The notes below the pieces were generated by a model that searched no databases, had not been told where the DNA came from, and worked only from the letters and a program-made list of their open reading frames with translations. The translations under genes and the position numbers were made by a program. A stretch of 64,000 nt of DNA from Sphingobacteriales bacterium (GTDB lineage Bacteria > Bacteroidota > Bacteroidia > Chitinophagales > UBA2359): the NCBI GenBank assembly GCA_016700115.1, contig CP064999.1:1054001-1118000 (forward strand), given 5' to 3'. This document shows positions 9,407-18,009 of this stretch, one piece after another (within the stretch, counting starts at the first letter, position 1; every line of letters begins with the position of its first letter).

Positions 9407-9940
9407 TTATCCTACGGGAACGTAGTTCCACAAGCTGATGGTGATGAAGCTTTTACCGTTTCCGTAAGTGCCATAGAGCAGGTAAGTGTCTTTTCCGTTT
9501 GCTCCGGGAGTGCCTTTGATAACACCCATAATCTCAATGTTAAACACGGTAGCACCTCTTTTCAACGTAGCTTCGCCGGCACAACCTGTTCCTTTAAGGG
9601 TCAGTTCTACCTGATCTTGTTGGTCGAACAAATCATCGGTGTAGTCGGCTTGTGTGTGGTAGCGGTTCGTTGCTGCGCTTTTAAGCGATTTACAAGCGGC
9701 GTTGGTTTTAGTCATGCTTCCGGTAGCCCAGGTGCTGACAGGCATGATTTTGTTGTCGGCTGTTTCATTGGAGGCGATGGTAAAGTGAACAACGGTGTAG
9801 TTTTGAACCACATAGTTTACCACTTGTTCGGGAGTAAGGCTCGGAGAAGCAAGGATAGTTTGTGCATTAGCGTGGTTGGTTGCAAAAAAACTGCCGATAA
9901 CGGCGATAGCGACTGCTGCGAAATTCATTAACTTTTTCAT
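9407..9940 (-). CDS. Small secreted protein of unknown function
   Basis: A 177-residue protein with a clear Sec signal peptide (KKLMNFAAVAIAVIGSFFAT, cleavage after NHANA). The mature part has two cysteines (AACKSL and GTGCAG), which could form one disulfide, and alternating polar/hydrophobic strands typical of a small beta-rich domain. It has no sorting domain, so it is probably periplasmic. I do not recognise the family. The upstream region is rich in TTTGG/TTTTT on the + strand and shows no convincing promoter. It is convergent with the interrupted T9SS gene. Confidence 0.75.
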   Translation of the reverse strand: MKKLMNFAAVAIAVIGSFFATNHANAQTILASPSLTPEQVVNYVVQNYTVVHFTIASNETADNKIMPVSTWATGSMTKTNAACKSLKSAATNRYHTQADYTDDLFDQQDQVELTLKGTGCAGEATLKRGATVFNIEIMGVIKGTPGANGKDTYLLYGTYGNGKSFITISLWNYVPVG

Positions 9941-10160
9941 GGTGTTTTGGTTTGGTTTTTTGTTTTTTAAAAATTTTATGTTTTGATTTTGTTTTTGGTT
10001 TGGTTTTTTCTTGGCGTTCTTTCGGTTTTCGTTGGTTGGTACATCGGGGCGGAAATTCGTAACCGTGGTTTGGAGGTTTTTTTCAACTTTTTTTAAATTT
10101 CCTCTGATATATACAAAGTACCATCTTACTAAAGCTCAAAAAATATTATCGTAGAACTTT

Positions 10161-10191
10161 TTTGTCGAATTAGAAAAAATGACTACCTTTG
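10161..10191 (+). promoter_or_regulatory. Bacteroidota sigma-A promoter for the RM gene
   Basis: TTTG at 10161-10164, a spacer of exactly 19 nt, then TACCTTTG at 10184-10191. This matches the Bacteroidota consensus TTTG-N19-TAnnTTTG perfectly. It predicts a start of transcription near 10198 and a leader of ~65 nt before the ATG at 10263. The rest of the 9941-10262 gap shows nothing else I can name. Confidence 0.85.
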
Positions 10192-10262
10192 ACTTGATTA
10201 ATCAACGTTCTAAAACGTATTATGAGAATACCGAGAAATGGAATTAAGAATAACCAAACCCA

Positions 10263-13223
10263 ATGATTACAAAAGAATCTGCCTTTGAGAAAATTAAATC
10301 GTTAGTTCAACGATTTAACGAACAAAAAGTATCTTACAAAAACAAAGACTACAACGAAACACAAACAAGACGTGATTTCATTGACCCTTTTTGGAAAGCT
10401 CTTGGATGGGACATTGACAACGAAAATGGTTATGCAGAAAGTTATCGGGAAGTAATACACGAAGACCGTGTGAAAATTGGCAAGGCAACCAAAGCACCCG
10501 ACTACTCATTCAGATTAGTTGGCGGAAAACGACTTTTCTTTTTAGAAGCTAAAAAACCAAGTGTTGTTATCAAAGACGAAATAGCACCTGCATATCAAGT
10601 TCGCAGGTATGGTTGGAGTGCAAAAATGGCAATCAGCGTTATCTCCGACTTTGAAGAATTTGCCATTTATGACTGCACCAAAAAACCAAATCCAACAGAT
10701 AAAGCAAGTAACGGTAGAATAAAGTATTTGATATATACCGACTATTTGAACGAGTTCGATTTTATTTGGGACACGTTCAGCAAAGAGAAAGTTCTTAAAG
10801 GGAGTTTCGATAAGTACGTTACGAGCGACAAAAACAAAAAAGGAACGACCACCGTTGACCACGAGTTTTTACAATCGCTCGACTTATGGCGGGTCGAACT
10901 TGCAATGAATATAGCACTTCGAAACAAAAACATTTCCGAAGAAGAATTAAACTTCATTGTTCAACACACCATTGACCGCCTTATCTTTCTTAGAATTGCC
11001 GAAGACCGAAGCGCTGAAGCTTATGGCGAATTGCAAAACTGCATTAAATCAGGCGATTATTACCAAAACTTGCTTAACAACTTTCATATTGCCGACCAAA
11101 AATACAATTCGGGGCTTTTCGATTTTAAAAAAGACAAACTCAGCGACAAAATACTGATTGACAACAAAGTTGTTAAAAAAATTATATCAGAATTGTATTA
11201 CCCTGTTTGCCCTTACGAATTTTCGGTGTTGAGCGTGGAAATTTTAGGAAGTGCTTATGAACAATTTTTAGGAAAACAAATCACACTTTCCAAAAATGGG
11301 AAAGCCGTAATTGAAGAAAAACCCGAAGTCCGCAAAGCAGGCGGTGTTTATTACACCCCGCAGTACATTGTAGATTACATTGTAAAAAATACCATCGGAA
11401 AATTAGTTGAAAACAAAACGCCCAATGAAGTAAGCAAAATTAAAATTGCCGACCCAGCCTGCGGCAGCGGCAGTTTTTTGATTGGTGCGTACCAATTTTT
11501 GCTGAACTGGCATAAAGATTTTTATACGCAAACCGGTAAACAATCAAAAGGAAACAAAGACAATCCACTTACACCAACCGGTGAACTAACGACCGCCGAA
11601 AAGAAACGAATTTTGCTCAACAACATTTACGGAGTTGATTTGGATAGCAACGCAGTTGAAGTAACCAAATTGAGTTTGCTTTTAAAATGTATGGAAGGCG
11701 AAACCAAAGAAACAATAGAAGCACAAGCCAAACTCTTTCATGACCGCATTTTGCCGACTTTGGACAACAACATAAAAAGCGGGAACTCTTTAATTGACGT
11801 GGATTATTACGACAACAAACTTGATTTTGGCGAGGAAAGAAAAGTAAAACCTTTCTCTTGGCAAAAAGCATTTCCTGAAGTGTTTGAAAGACATATTCCG
11901 ATAGATGAAACCTTGACTTTTAAAAAACAATTTCAGCGGGTAAAAAAATTGGCTCTTGACACCGATAAGCTAATTTCTTTTTATGGACCGAAAGAACCAC
12001 AAGCTACCTACCAAAAAAGAAACGGGGGCTTTGATGTAATTATCGGAAATCCGCCCTATGTAAAGGTTACTGATAAACATCTTTTAGACTATTTCTATCA
12101 ACATTATACCCATCAGGACTATCAACAAGATTTGTATTTACTGTTTTTAGAAAAATATCAAACACTTTTGCTAACCGGTGGAAAATTAGGTATAATCATT
12201 CCGAATACCTGGCTGCAAAGCATCAAATTTCGCAACATTAGAAAATATCTTACCGCCGAATATTATTGGGAAAGAATATTGCATATCAACGAACATATTT
12301 TTAAAGCCGTTGTGGATACGCATGTTTTGATTTTTGAAAAGAACGATTTTATTAAAAATGAAGAAGTGGAAATAGATATTTTTGAAAAAGGTATTTTCAA
12401 ACACCATCAATTTATTGACCAAATTCAACTGCCCGATAATGGAGATATCATCAACATTTTAGCCAAAGAAGAAGAAAAGAGTCTGTTTGAGAAAATTAAA
12501 AATAAATCTTTTTTAATTCAAGAGATAAGCACTGTTTACAACGGTGTTAAGCCATTTGAAAAAGGGAAAGGAAATCCGCCACAAACAGCAGAAACAGTGC
12601 AACTAAAACCTTATGTTGCTGAAAATCAATCAAAGCCGCAAAAAGGAAACAACTGGCTGCCATTATTAAGAGGAAGTTTAATGAACAGATTTGTTAACTT
12701 TTGGAACAACAATAGCTGGATTGATTATGGTGTTTGGCTTGCTGCACCAAGAAACCCAATAATTTTTAAAGCTGATGAAAAAATTGTTGTTCGTCAGACT
12801 GGCGATAGAATTATCGCAACAATTATCGGAAAAGATATAATTGCGAGAGATAATTTACATATAATAATTTCAAAAGAAATTAGCCATAAATTTATTTTAG
12901 CTTTACTAAATTCTAAGCTAACAGATTTTTATTATCAACAAATCAATCCTGAACGCGGCGAAGTTTTAGCACAAGTAAAAAAAGGACATGTTGAACAGTT
13001 GCCAATTCCCAAAAAGGTTTCAGACAAACAACGAAATGAACTCATAAAACTTGTCGGACAACTTTTGCAACTCAACGAAGATAAACGGGAACTAACCTTA
13101 GAAAGCCAAAAAGAACAATTACAACACCAAATTGACCACGCAGAGAGCAAAATAAACGATTTGGTTTACCAAATTTACGAACTGACGGAAGAGGAAATTC
13201 GAATAATAGAAGAACAAGGGTAA
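10263..13223 (+). CDS. Type IIG restriction-modification enzyme (Eco57I-like)
   Basis: A 986-residue single-chain enzyme. Residues ~1-160 resemble the type I HsdR N-terminal nuclease domain, with a PD-(D/E)xK signature: APDYSFRL (~residue 78) followed by FFLEAKKPS (~residue 95). The N6-adenine methyltransferase core has motif I IADPACGSGSFLIGAY (~residue 396) and the catalytic motif DVIIGNPPYVKV (~residue 592). The C-terminal third resembles the TaqI-type target-recognition domain. It should methylate adenine in its own recognition sequence and cut unmodified DNA. No separate specificity or methylase gene is next to it, as expected for type IIG. It has its own promoter and a terminator overlapping the stop, so it stands alone. 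The recognition sequence cannot be told from the sequence. Confidence 0.92.
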   Translation: MITKESAFEKIKSLVQRFNEQKVSYKNKDYNETQTRRDFIDPFWKALGWDIDNENGYAESYREVIHEDRVKIGKATKAPDYSFRLVGGKRLFFLEAKKPSVVIKDEIAPAYQVRRYGWSAKMAISVISDFEEFAIYDCTKKPNPTDKASNGRIKYLIYTDYLNEFDFIWDTFSKEKVLKGSFDKYVTSDKNKKGTTTVDHEFLQSLDLWRVELAMNIALRNKNISEEELNFIVQHTIDRLIFLRIAEDRSAEAYGELQNCIKSGDYYQNLLNNFHIADQKYNSGLFDFKKDKLSDKILIDNKVVKKIISELYYPVCPYEFSVLSVEILGSAYEQFLGKQITLSKNGKAVIEEKPEVRKAGGVYYTPQYIVDYIVKNTIGKLVENKTPNEVSKIKIADPACGSGSFLIGAYQFLLNWHKDFYTQTGKQSKGNKDNPLTPTGELTTAEKKRILLNNIYGVDLDSNAVEVTKLSLLLKCMEGETKETIEAQAKLFHDRILPTLDNNIKSGNSLIDVDYYDNKLDFGEERKVKPFSWQKAFPEVFERHIPIDETLTFKKQFQRVKKLALDTDKLISFYGPKEPQATYQKRNGGFDVIIGNPPYVKVTDKHLLDYFYQHYTHQDYQQDLYLLFLEKYQTLLLTGGKLGIIIPNTWLQSIKFRNIRKYLTAEYYWERILHINEHIFKAVVDTHVLIFEKNDFIKNEEVEIDIFEKGIFKHHQFIDQIQLPDNGDIINILAKEEEKSLFEKIKNKSFLIQEISTVYNGVKPFEKGKGNPPQTAETVQLKPYVAENQSKPQKGNNWLPLLRGSLMNRFVNFWNNNSWIDYGVWLAAPRNPIIFKADEKIVVRQTGDRIIATIIGKDIIARDNLHIIISKEISHKFILALLNSKLTDFYYQQINPERGEVLAQVKKGHVEQLPIPKKVSDKQRNELIKLVGQLLQLNEDKRELTLESQKEQLQHQIDHAESKINDLVYQIYELTEEEIRIIEEQG

Positions 13224-13246
13224 TTTTTTGGACTTTTTACCCTTGT
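13214..13246 (+). terminator. Terminator overlapping the RM stop codon
   Basis: ACAAGGGTAA (13214-13223) and TTACCCTTGT (13237-13246) form a perfect 10-bp stem, with a T6 run in the loop. The left arm contains the stop codon of the RM gene. A second hairpin, AGCGTAA / TTACGCT (13257-13273), follows directly. Confidence 0.65.
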
Positions 13247-13394
13247 ATTGAAAACGAGCGTAAATCTTACGCTTGAACAAAATAGCCTCTAACGATTTTA
13301 CCCTACCACATAATCAAAACAATAGGGGGGCCAAATCGAAAAACAGCGACCATGCCTGCATTTTAGGCATACCAGTTTTTGTTTTTAGCAAAAT

Positions 13395-13735
13395 ATGGAG
13401 GTGAAATGGGTCAAAAATGTTTCAATTTTAAAGAAGAAAATTGCTTTTTTGCTCCATAAAATTGCAATTTTTAAGAAGAAAAAGACAATTAAAATGTCTG
13501 AAAAGACAGTTAGCCTGTCTCAAAAGACAATTAAAATCTTTTACATCATAATTTTAAAGGAAAAAACCGCAATTGAAAAGATAAAAATGATGATTAAAGC
13601 TCCGAAAATTCATTTTTAAATCCCGGAAATTGTAATTAAATCTTTAGACATTGCAATTTTAATCTTTAAAATTACAATAAAAATTCCTTCTAAATCTTAT
13701 TTTTTCGGCAATTTGCGCGCTAAATACTAAAGTAT
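13395..13735. repeat. AT-rich region of degenerate ~21-22-nt repeats
   Basis: A very A/T-rich stretch built from loosely repeated units. The clearest are three adjacent ones starting with AAAAGACA: AAAAGACAATTAAAATGTCT, AAAAGACAGTTAGCCTGTCT and AAAAGACAATTAAAATCTTT. Variants of CAATTTTAA and AATTGCAATTTT occur before and after. A 74-codon Lys/Ile-rich frame runs through the region but has the look of translated repeat. No RNA gene was recognised. The part at 13274-13394 shows nothing clear. Confidence 0.55.
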
Positions 13736-13760
13736 AGTTATATCGGGCCGGTTGTTGCCT

Positions 13761-15005
13761 TTAAAAATAAGTAGAAAAACCAAGTTGAATTGCTCCCGTT
13801 TTAGCAGGAGGGTTGCCTAATAAATCTCTTTGTTGTTGAACCCGGTAGTTAAGGCGGATAACGGTGGTTCCGGCAGGTCGAAATGCAACAGAAGGCACAA
13901 TTGCCCAAATATCATCTGCAATGTTAGTGCCTGTTTCTTTAAATTTACCTTGATTGTAATCGGCATATTCAAGGCGTGCTCCGAGGTTTAGTTTTGCATT
14001 ATCCCAACCCAAAAATTTCCATTTAAACAAGGTGCCGACAATATCAATATAACCTCCTGCCTGTTGGTCTCCATATTGTTGTGAATAGGTTTCAGGAACA
14101 TCCACCAACACTTTTACCACTTCACCGGTTATGTTCAGCCGTCCTTTAATCAAAGAAGTGTTGAAGTCTATGGCAACGGCACTTGCGCTTCTTTTTCGGT
14201 CTAATATCAGCCCATCATCCCTCCATTTGTTGTAAATTCCGGTCATGCAGGATAGCCCGATCTCTCCGGCATTGCGGTTTCTAATGGCTAATTTTCCGGT
14301 AAACATGGGCAGTCCGCTGTTGTTTTCTTCAAATCTTGCTAAGTTTTGTTTTCCGGCTGCCAACGAAGTCCGGTTTTCTTCATTGTCAATAATTCTGTTG
14401 TCAAAACCATTGGTAAGATAGGTTTCATAGCCTAAAACCCATCTTCCGGTAAAATATTTGCCATGAATCCCAAAGCCCGCATTGGACAAAGTTGAAGGAA
14501 TAATACTGGTTGCTGCAATAGGTCTGTCAATAAAATCCCAAACCGGCCCGTCGTGGTTTTGGTTGAATGCCCCGATAGGGTTCATCACAATGCCGCCTCT
14601 TAATTTCAAAAGCGGGTGAAACTCGATGTCCATGGCAGCAAATTCGATATTGATTTCTTTGGTGCCGTCTTCAAATTCCAGTTCAGAAAGAAACTTTATT
14701 CTTTTGGCAATGGTAGAAGAAAAAAACAAGGTGAATCGCCTTGCCTGAAAAGACAACCCGTCTGAAATTCCATCGGTAGATTCGTATTGGGTATTCGCTT
14801 CCAGATAACCGCCCAAGGCAACGGGCAGTTTGCCTGCGGTGAGAAACGGACGATTGTAAACTGCGTCCATGTTCAACTTCTTTCCCGAGGTATCTGCCGG
14901 AACTCTCTGAATAAGTTTCACCGTATCGGTCTGTGCGTTTGCCTGTATCAAGACTAACAGGAAACCCAAAGAGCAGATCAGGTTTTTAAAGGTATATGTA
15001 AACAT
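13761..15005 (-). CDS. Outer-membrane porin (phosphate-selective O/P-like fold)
   Basis: 414 residues. The signal peptide (LICSLGFLLVLIQANAQ) is followed by amphipathic strands: VALGGYLEANTQYE, LSFQARRFTLFFSS, IKFLSELEFEDG, LKLRGGIVMNPIG and so on. It ends in an aromatic residue (QLGFSTYF), the usual signal for barrel insertion. This matches the carbohydrate/phosphate-selective porin group of Bacteroidota. It is the last gene of a three-gene operon and overlaps the Rieske gene by 20 nt, so the products are probably co-produced. It may carry the substrate of the redox proteins encoded upstream, but the substrate is unknown. Confidence 0.8.
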   Translation of the reverse strand: MFTYTFKNLICSLGFLLVLIQANAQTDTVKLIQRVPADTSGKKLNMDAVYNRPFLTAGKLPVALGGYLEANTQYESTDGISDGLSFQARRFTLFFSSTIAKRIKFLSELEFEDGTKEINIEFAAMDIEFHPLLKLRGGIVMNPIGAFNQNHDGPVWDFIDRPIAATSIIPSTLSNAGFGIHGKYFTGRWVLGYETYLTNGFDNRIIDNEENRTSLAAGKQNLARFEENNSGLPMFTGKLAIRNRNAGEIGLSCMTGIYNKWRDDGLILDRKRSASAVAIDFNTSLIKGRLNITGEVVKVLVDVPETYSQQYGDQQAGGYIDIVGTLFKWKFLGWDNAKLNLGARLEYADYNQGKFKETGTNIADDIWAIVPSVAFRPAGTTVIRLNYRVQQQRDLLGNPPAKTGAIQLGFSTYF

Positions 15006-15426
15006 TATCGTGGTCTGTTTTAATTATAAATGATTGCAGGTTTTGCTCTGCAGGCGGATTTTGTACGACCCCTTTGTTGTCAAACTCGCTGCCATGACAA
15101 GGGCATACCAGAAAATCTTTTTGTGGTTGCAACTCGCAACCTTTATGGGTACATTCCATCAATAGTGCCGAATAATTTTCATTTTCAAACCGATAAATAC
15201 AAATCGGGTAATTGTATTTATCCACTTTCACCAAGACATATTTACGGAACATTGTTTTGTCTTTTTTCACCTGTACAAATTCTGATTTGCTGATGGTGAT
15301 TAACCCGCTTGTCAAAACAGTTTTAGCGAAATAGTTGGTACTTGCACAACCTTGCAGAATTGTTGACATTGCCGCTCCTCCTAAACAAGCATAGCAACAA
15401 GTTTTGATAAATTCTTTCCTGTCCAT
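14986..15426 (-). CDS. Rieske [2Fe-2S] protein, membrane-anchored
   Basis: 146 residues. The cluster motif is complete: CTHKGC and, 12 residues on, CPCHGSEFD, giving the two Cys and two His ligands. The N-terminus (MDRKEFIKTCCYACLGGAA ... ILQGCAS) looks like an export signal with a possible lipoprotein cysteine, so it should sit at the periplasmic side of a membrane. Its stop overlaps the porin gene by 20 nt, and its first base is shared with the stop of the di-haem gene, so the three genes are translationally linked. There are no cytochrome b genes nearby, so this is not a bc1 subunit; a small electron carrier to or from the di-haem protein is the likely job (inference). Confidence 0.88.
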   Translation of the reverse strand: MDRKEFIKTCCYACLGGAAMSTILQGCASTNYFAKTVLTSGLITISKSEFVQVKKDKTMFRKYVLVKVDKYNYPICIYRFENENYSALLMECTHKGCELQPQKDFLVCPCHGSEFDNKGVVQNPPAEQNLQSFIIKTDHDNVYIYL

Positions 15427-16628
15427 TACAAAGATTTTAAGAATTTGATTAAATTATCCTTATCTCCCTGAGAAAGGTTTTGGTATTGTGTTTTGCTACC
15501 GGTTGCTTCTCCTCCGTGCATCAGGATGGCCGCTTCGATGCTTCCTGCTCTCCCGTCGTGCATTAAAAAATAGTTTCCCCCCTGCGAATTTGGAGAAAGC
15601 CCCAAGCCCCACAAAGGAGGGGTGCGCCATTCATAGGTTTTTGCGTTGCCTTCGGTGTAGCCGTCGTCGAGTTCCGTTCCCATATCGTGTAAAAGCAAAT
15701 CGGTAAATGGGTGAAATTCTTTTTCAGAAAGCGAAGCAATGGGTGAAAAACCGGTTTTTAAGGTGGGCTTGTGGCAAGATGCACAATTGATTTGGTTAAA
15801 AATCTGATAGCCCTGAATTACTTGTGCCTCGTTTTGATTTCTTTGAATAGGTGCTTTCAGTGTTTGCAAGTAAAATTCCACATCATGAAGGGTTTGAGTT
15901 GATACTTCGGGGTCAATTTCCTGTCCGCTGAATACATCATGTGGATTAAATAGCGAAGTAATGCCCATATCTTCATTATAGGCATTGACGGTTTGATGCA
16001 ACAAGTTAAAAGCGGCCGCTTTTTTACCAAAACGCCCGATGTATTTGCCGTTTTGAGAAACAGCATTTGAGTTAGGGGTGATATAAGCCGGTAGGTCAAT
16101 CCAGTTTGGCACCCCGGAAATGCCGTCTCCGTCAGTATCTTCCGGATCAGACATTGCCATAATATCTGCATCTGATACCAATGACAGATAACCCAATCCT
16201 GTAACGGCAGGGGGGGTGAATTTTGAAAAAGTAGCTCCTTCCGGAATTTGTTCAGGGGTAAAACCGGGCAAAGCCCTGTTTTGTAATTGCGGGCCTCCCA
16301 AATGCAGGAACTTGTTGCCTGTTTCGTCTGTCTGTCCAAAACGGGTCAAGGTTGAAAATGGATGGCCTTTTCCGTCTCCGGCATGACAGCTTCCACAACT
16401 GTTGGTAACGAAAATAGGGCCCAATCCTGTTTCAGAAGTAAATATTTCATCATTAAATGCAAAATCTCCGGATAAGAACCGGATAGATTGCTGATTGCTC
16501 AACCCTTCTACCGGTCCATCAAGAATCTCCTCTTCCAAAGGTTGCTGTGGCATTATTTTTTCACAGGAAACAAAAAGGATGGTTAATAAACAAATGGCTG
16601 AAATAAAAAGTAGTTGCTGTCTATTCAT
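15426..16628 (-). CDS. Di-haem cytochrome c peroxidase-like lipoprotein (DUF1111)
   Basis: About 400 residues from the ATG at 16628. That start gives a lipoprotein signal (QQLLFISAICLLTILFVSCE). A TTG further upstream (16658) lies inside the -7 promoter box and cannot be used. Two c-type haem motifs are present, CGSCH (GDGKGHPFSTL follows) and CASCH. Family hallmarks include NRALPGFTPEQIPEGA, WRTPPLWGLGLS and FLMHDGRAGSIEAAILMHGGE. The group is annotated as di-haem oxidoreductase/putative peroxidase and is often found with iron or imelysin-type genes in Bacteroidota. It is the first gene of the operon with Rieske and porin, and lies opposite a metal-dependent regulator. Confidence 0.88.
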   Translation of the reverse strand: MNRQQLLFISAICLLTILFVSCEKIMPQQPLEEEILDGPVEGLSNQQSIRFLSGDFAFNDEIFTSETGLGPIFVTNSCGSCHAGDGKGHPFSTLTRFGQTDETGNKFLHLGGPQLQNRALPGFTPEQIPEGATFSKFTPPAVTGLGYLSLVSDADIMAMSDPEDTDGDGISGVPNWIDLPAYITPNSNAVSQNGKYIGRFGKKAAAFNLLHQTVNAYNEDMGITSLFNPHDVFSGQEIDPEVSTQTLHDVEFYLQTLKAPIQRNQNEAQVIQGYQIFNQINCASCHKPTLKTGFSPIASLSEKEFHPFTDLLLHDMGTELDDGYTEGNAKTYEWRTPPLWGLGLSPNSQGGNYFLMHDGRAGSIEAAILMHGGEATGSKTQYQNLSQGDKDNLIKFLKSL

Positions 16629-16655
16629 TTTACGGACTAAATTAGTTTGATGAGG

Positions 16656-16686
16656 CAAAGGTAAATTATTAGATTATACTAACAAA
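16656..16686 (-). promoter_or_regulatory. Bacteroidota promoter of the di-haem/Rieske/porin operon
   Basis: Read on the minus strand, TTTG (16686-16683) is followed after exactly 19 nt by TACCTTTG (16663-16656), a perfect TTTG-N19-TAnnTTTG. The start codon at 16628 is ~28 nt downstream. In the same divergent gap, TTAACTTTAATGGTTAA (16723-16739) is an imperfect dyad and a candidate operator for the metal regulator; TAACTTTA or TAACTTTG within it could be the regulator's own -7 box. Confidence 0.85.
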
Positions 16687-16748
16687 TCTATTTTAAAATT
16701 TTTTTTGAAGATTAAGGGGCTATTAACTTTAATGGTTAACTTTGCCGC

Positions 16749-17405
16749 ATGAATTCATTGGCAGAAGAAAATTACCTGAAGGCGTTGTTTACCTTGTCGA
16801 ATGACAAAGGTGAAGTCAATGTAAATGAACTTTCAAAGCGGTTAGAGATAAAAATGCCTACTGTTACCAGTATGATGAAAAAACTGGCAGGCAAGAACTT
16901 AGTGCATTACGAAAGCTACAAACCCTTGCGGCTTACCGAAAAAGGGAAAAAAGAGGCTGCGCTGATTATTCGCAAACACCGCTTGACAGAAATGTATTTG
17001 GTAGAAAAAATGGGGTTCGGCTGGGAAGAGGTGCATAATATAGCTGAACAGGTTGAGCATATTCAATCTCCCGAATTTTTTGAAAAAATGGACGAACTGT
17101 TGGGCTATCCCAAAATTGATCCGCATGGTTCTCCAATTCCCGACAAACAAGGAAATGTGGTTTGGAAAGAATATATCAAACTGAGCGAATGTAAACCGGG
17201 GGATACGGTCATGCTGACTGCGGTCATCAACACTTCCAATGAGTTTTTAAAATTTTTAAACAGCCGCGAATTGAGCTTAGGTGTCAAAATGAAGATCCTA
17301 TCGGTGGAACCGTTTGACCAAACCATGGTCGTCAGTTTTGGAAACCGTCTGTCTGAAACTTTGAGCCACAAGGTTACTGAAAGCCTTTTGGTGGAGACGG
17401 TATAA
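16749..17405 (+). CDS. DtxR/MntR-family metal-dependent transcriptional regulator
   Basis: 218 residues with the full DtxR layout. The N-terminal winged helix-turn-helix is at residues ~1-65 (SLAEENYLKALFTL, LEIKMPTVTSMMKKL, LTEKGKKEA). The metal-binding/dimerisation domain is at ~65-140 (RKHRLTEMYLVEKMGFGWEE, EHIQSPEFFEKMDELLGYP, DPHGSPIP). A C-terminal FeoA/SH3-like domain follows at ~150-218. The E, H, C/M-type ligands expected in this family are in the usual places (HRLTEMYL, HN.AEQVEHI). It binds DNA when loaded with Fe2+ or Mn2+. It is divergent from the di-haem/Rieske/porin operon with a 120-bp gap, so it very probably controls that operon. Which metal it senses cannot be decided here. 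Confidence 0.92.
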   Translation: MNSLAEENYLKALFTLSNDKGEVNVNELSKRLEIKMPTVTSMMKKLAGKNLVHYESYKPLRLTEKGKKEAALIIRKHRLTEMYLVEKMGFGWEEVHNIAEQVEHIQSPEFFEKMDELLGYPKIDPHGSPIPDKQGNVVWKEYIKLSECKPGDTVMLTAVINTSNEFLKFLNSRELSLGVKMKILSVEPFDQTMVVSFGNRLSETLSHKVTESLLVETV

Positions 17406-17441
17406 TATCGCTTTTAAAATTGGTCGTATAGCGCACATAAA

Positions 17442-17468
17442 AAAGGGAAGACGGCGAGTCTTCCCTTT
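17442..17468. terminator. Terminator hairpin
   Basis: AAAGGGAAGAC (17442-17452) and GTCTTCCCTTT (17458-17468) form a perfect 11-bp stem with a 5-nt loop, preceded by A-rich sequence. It lies between the metal regulator (+) and the cupin gene (-), so it may work for both directions. Confidence 0.85.
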
Positions 17469-17538
17469 GTGTTTATGTGTTTTCATAAACAACTATCTAT
17501 AACAATTAACATTCTTTGCCGGTTGGTTTTCCGGTGGT

Positions 17539-17922
17539 TTAATGATGATGTGTGGCATAATCAATCATGCCCTGAAAATCTACGACAACAGCCGGTTCGT
17601 CGCCCACAACCCAGGCATCATGTCCGGAAGGCAGGAGAGAAATATCGCCGGGTTTGCAGTCAAATTCGGTTCCGTCATCCATCACTACATGAAGAATACC
17701 GGACACATGATATTGAAAATGAGGGGCTTCGCAACTATGCGTTTTTGCAATCGGCTGAACAGACGTTGCCCATCTCCAACCGGGCTCAAAAATTCCTCTT
17801 CCTATAACAGCCCCACCCACTTTTATCAGTTCAAGTCTTCCTTTTGGAAATTCACGCACTTCGTCAGGTGTTCCGAAGTTTTTCCATTCCGCTGCGTTTG
17901 ATTTGTTTGTCATGGTTTCCAT
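17539..17922 (-). CDS. Single-domain cupin protein
   Basis: About 127 residues from METMTNK (an ATG at 17913 and an earlier in-frame start at 17952 are alternatives). The cupin barrel is clear: GRGIFEPGWRWATSVQP ... CEAPHFQYHVSGILHVVMDDG ... CKPGDISLLPSGHDAWV. The two conserved motifs keep His and Glu/Cys residues fit for one metal ion, resembling ChrR-like anti-sigma or small-molecule-binding cupins. It ends ATHHH. It lies 87 bp downstream of the AraC-type regulator in the same direction, so it may be co-transcribed or controlled by it. The substrate is unknown. Confidence 0.8.
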   Translation of the reverse strand: METMTNKSNAAEWKNFGTPDEVREFPKGRLELIKVGGAVIGRGIFEPGWRWATSVQPIAKTHSCEAPHFQYHVSGILHVVMDDGTEFDCKPGDISLLPSGHDAWVVGDEPAVVVDFQGMIDYATHHH

Positions 17923-18009
17923 AATATTTAGTTTGATTTTTTGATACTGCAAAGTAACTGCATAAAAAACGCACAGAATTGTAAATATTACGGCAATGTA
18001 TGTATAAAA

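Noticed and set aside
13395..13619. 74-codon Lys/Ile-rich protein
   Set aside because: Composition follows directly from the AT-rich repeats; there is no credible domain or start signal.
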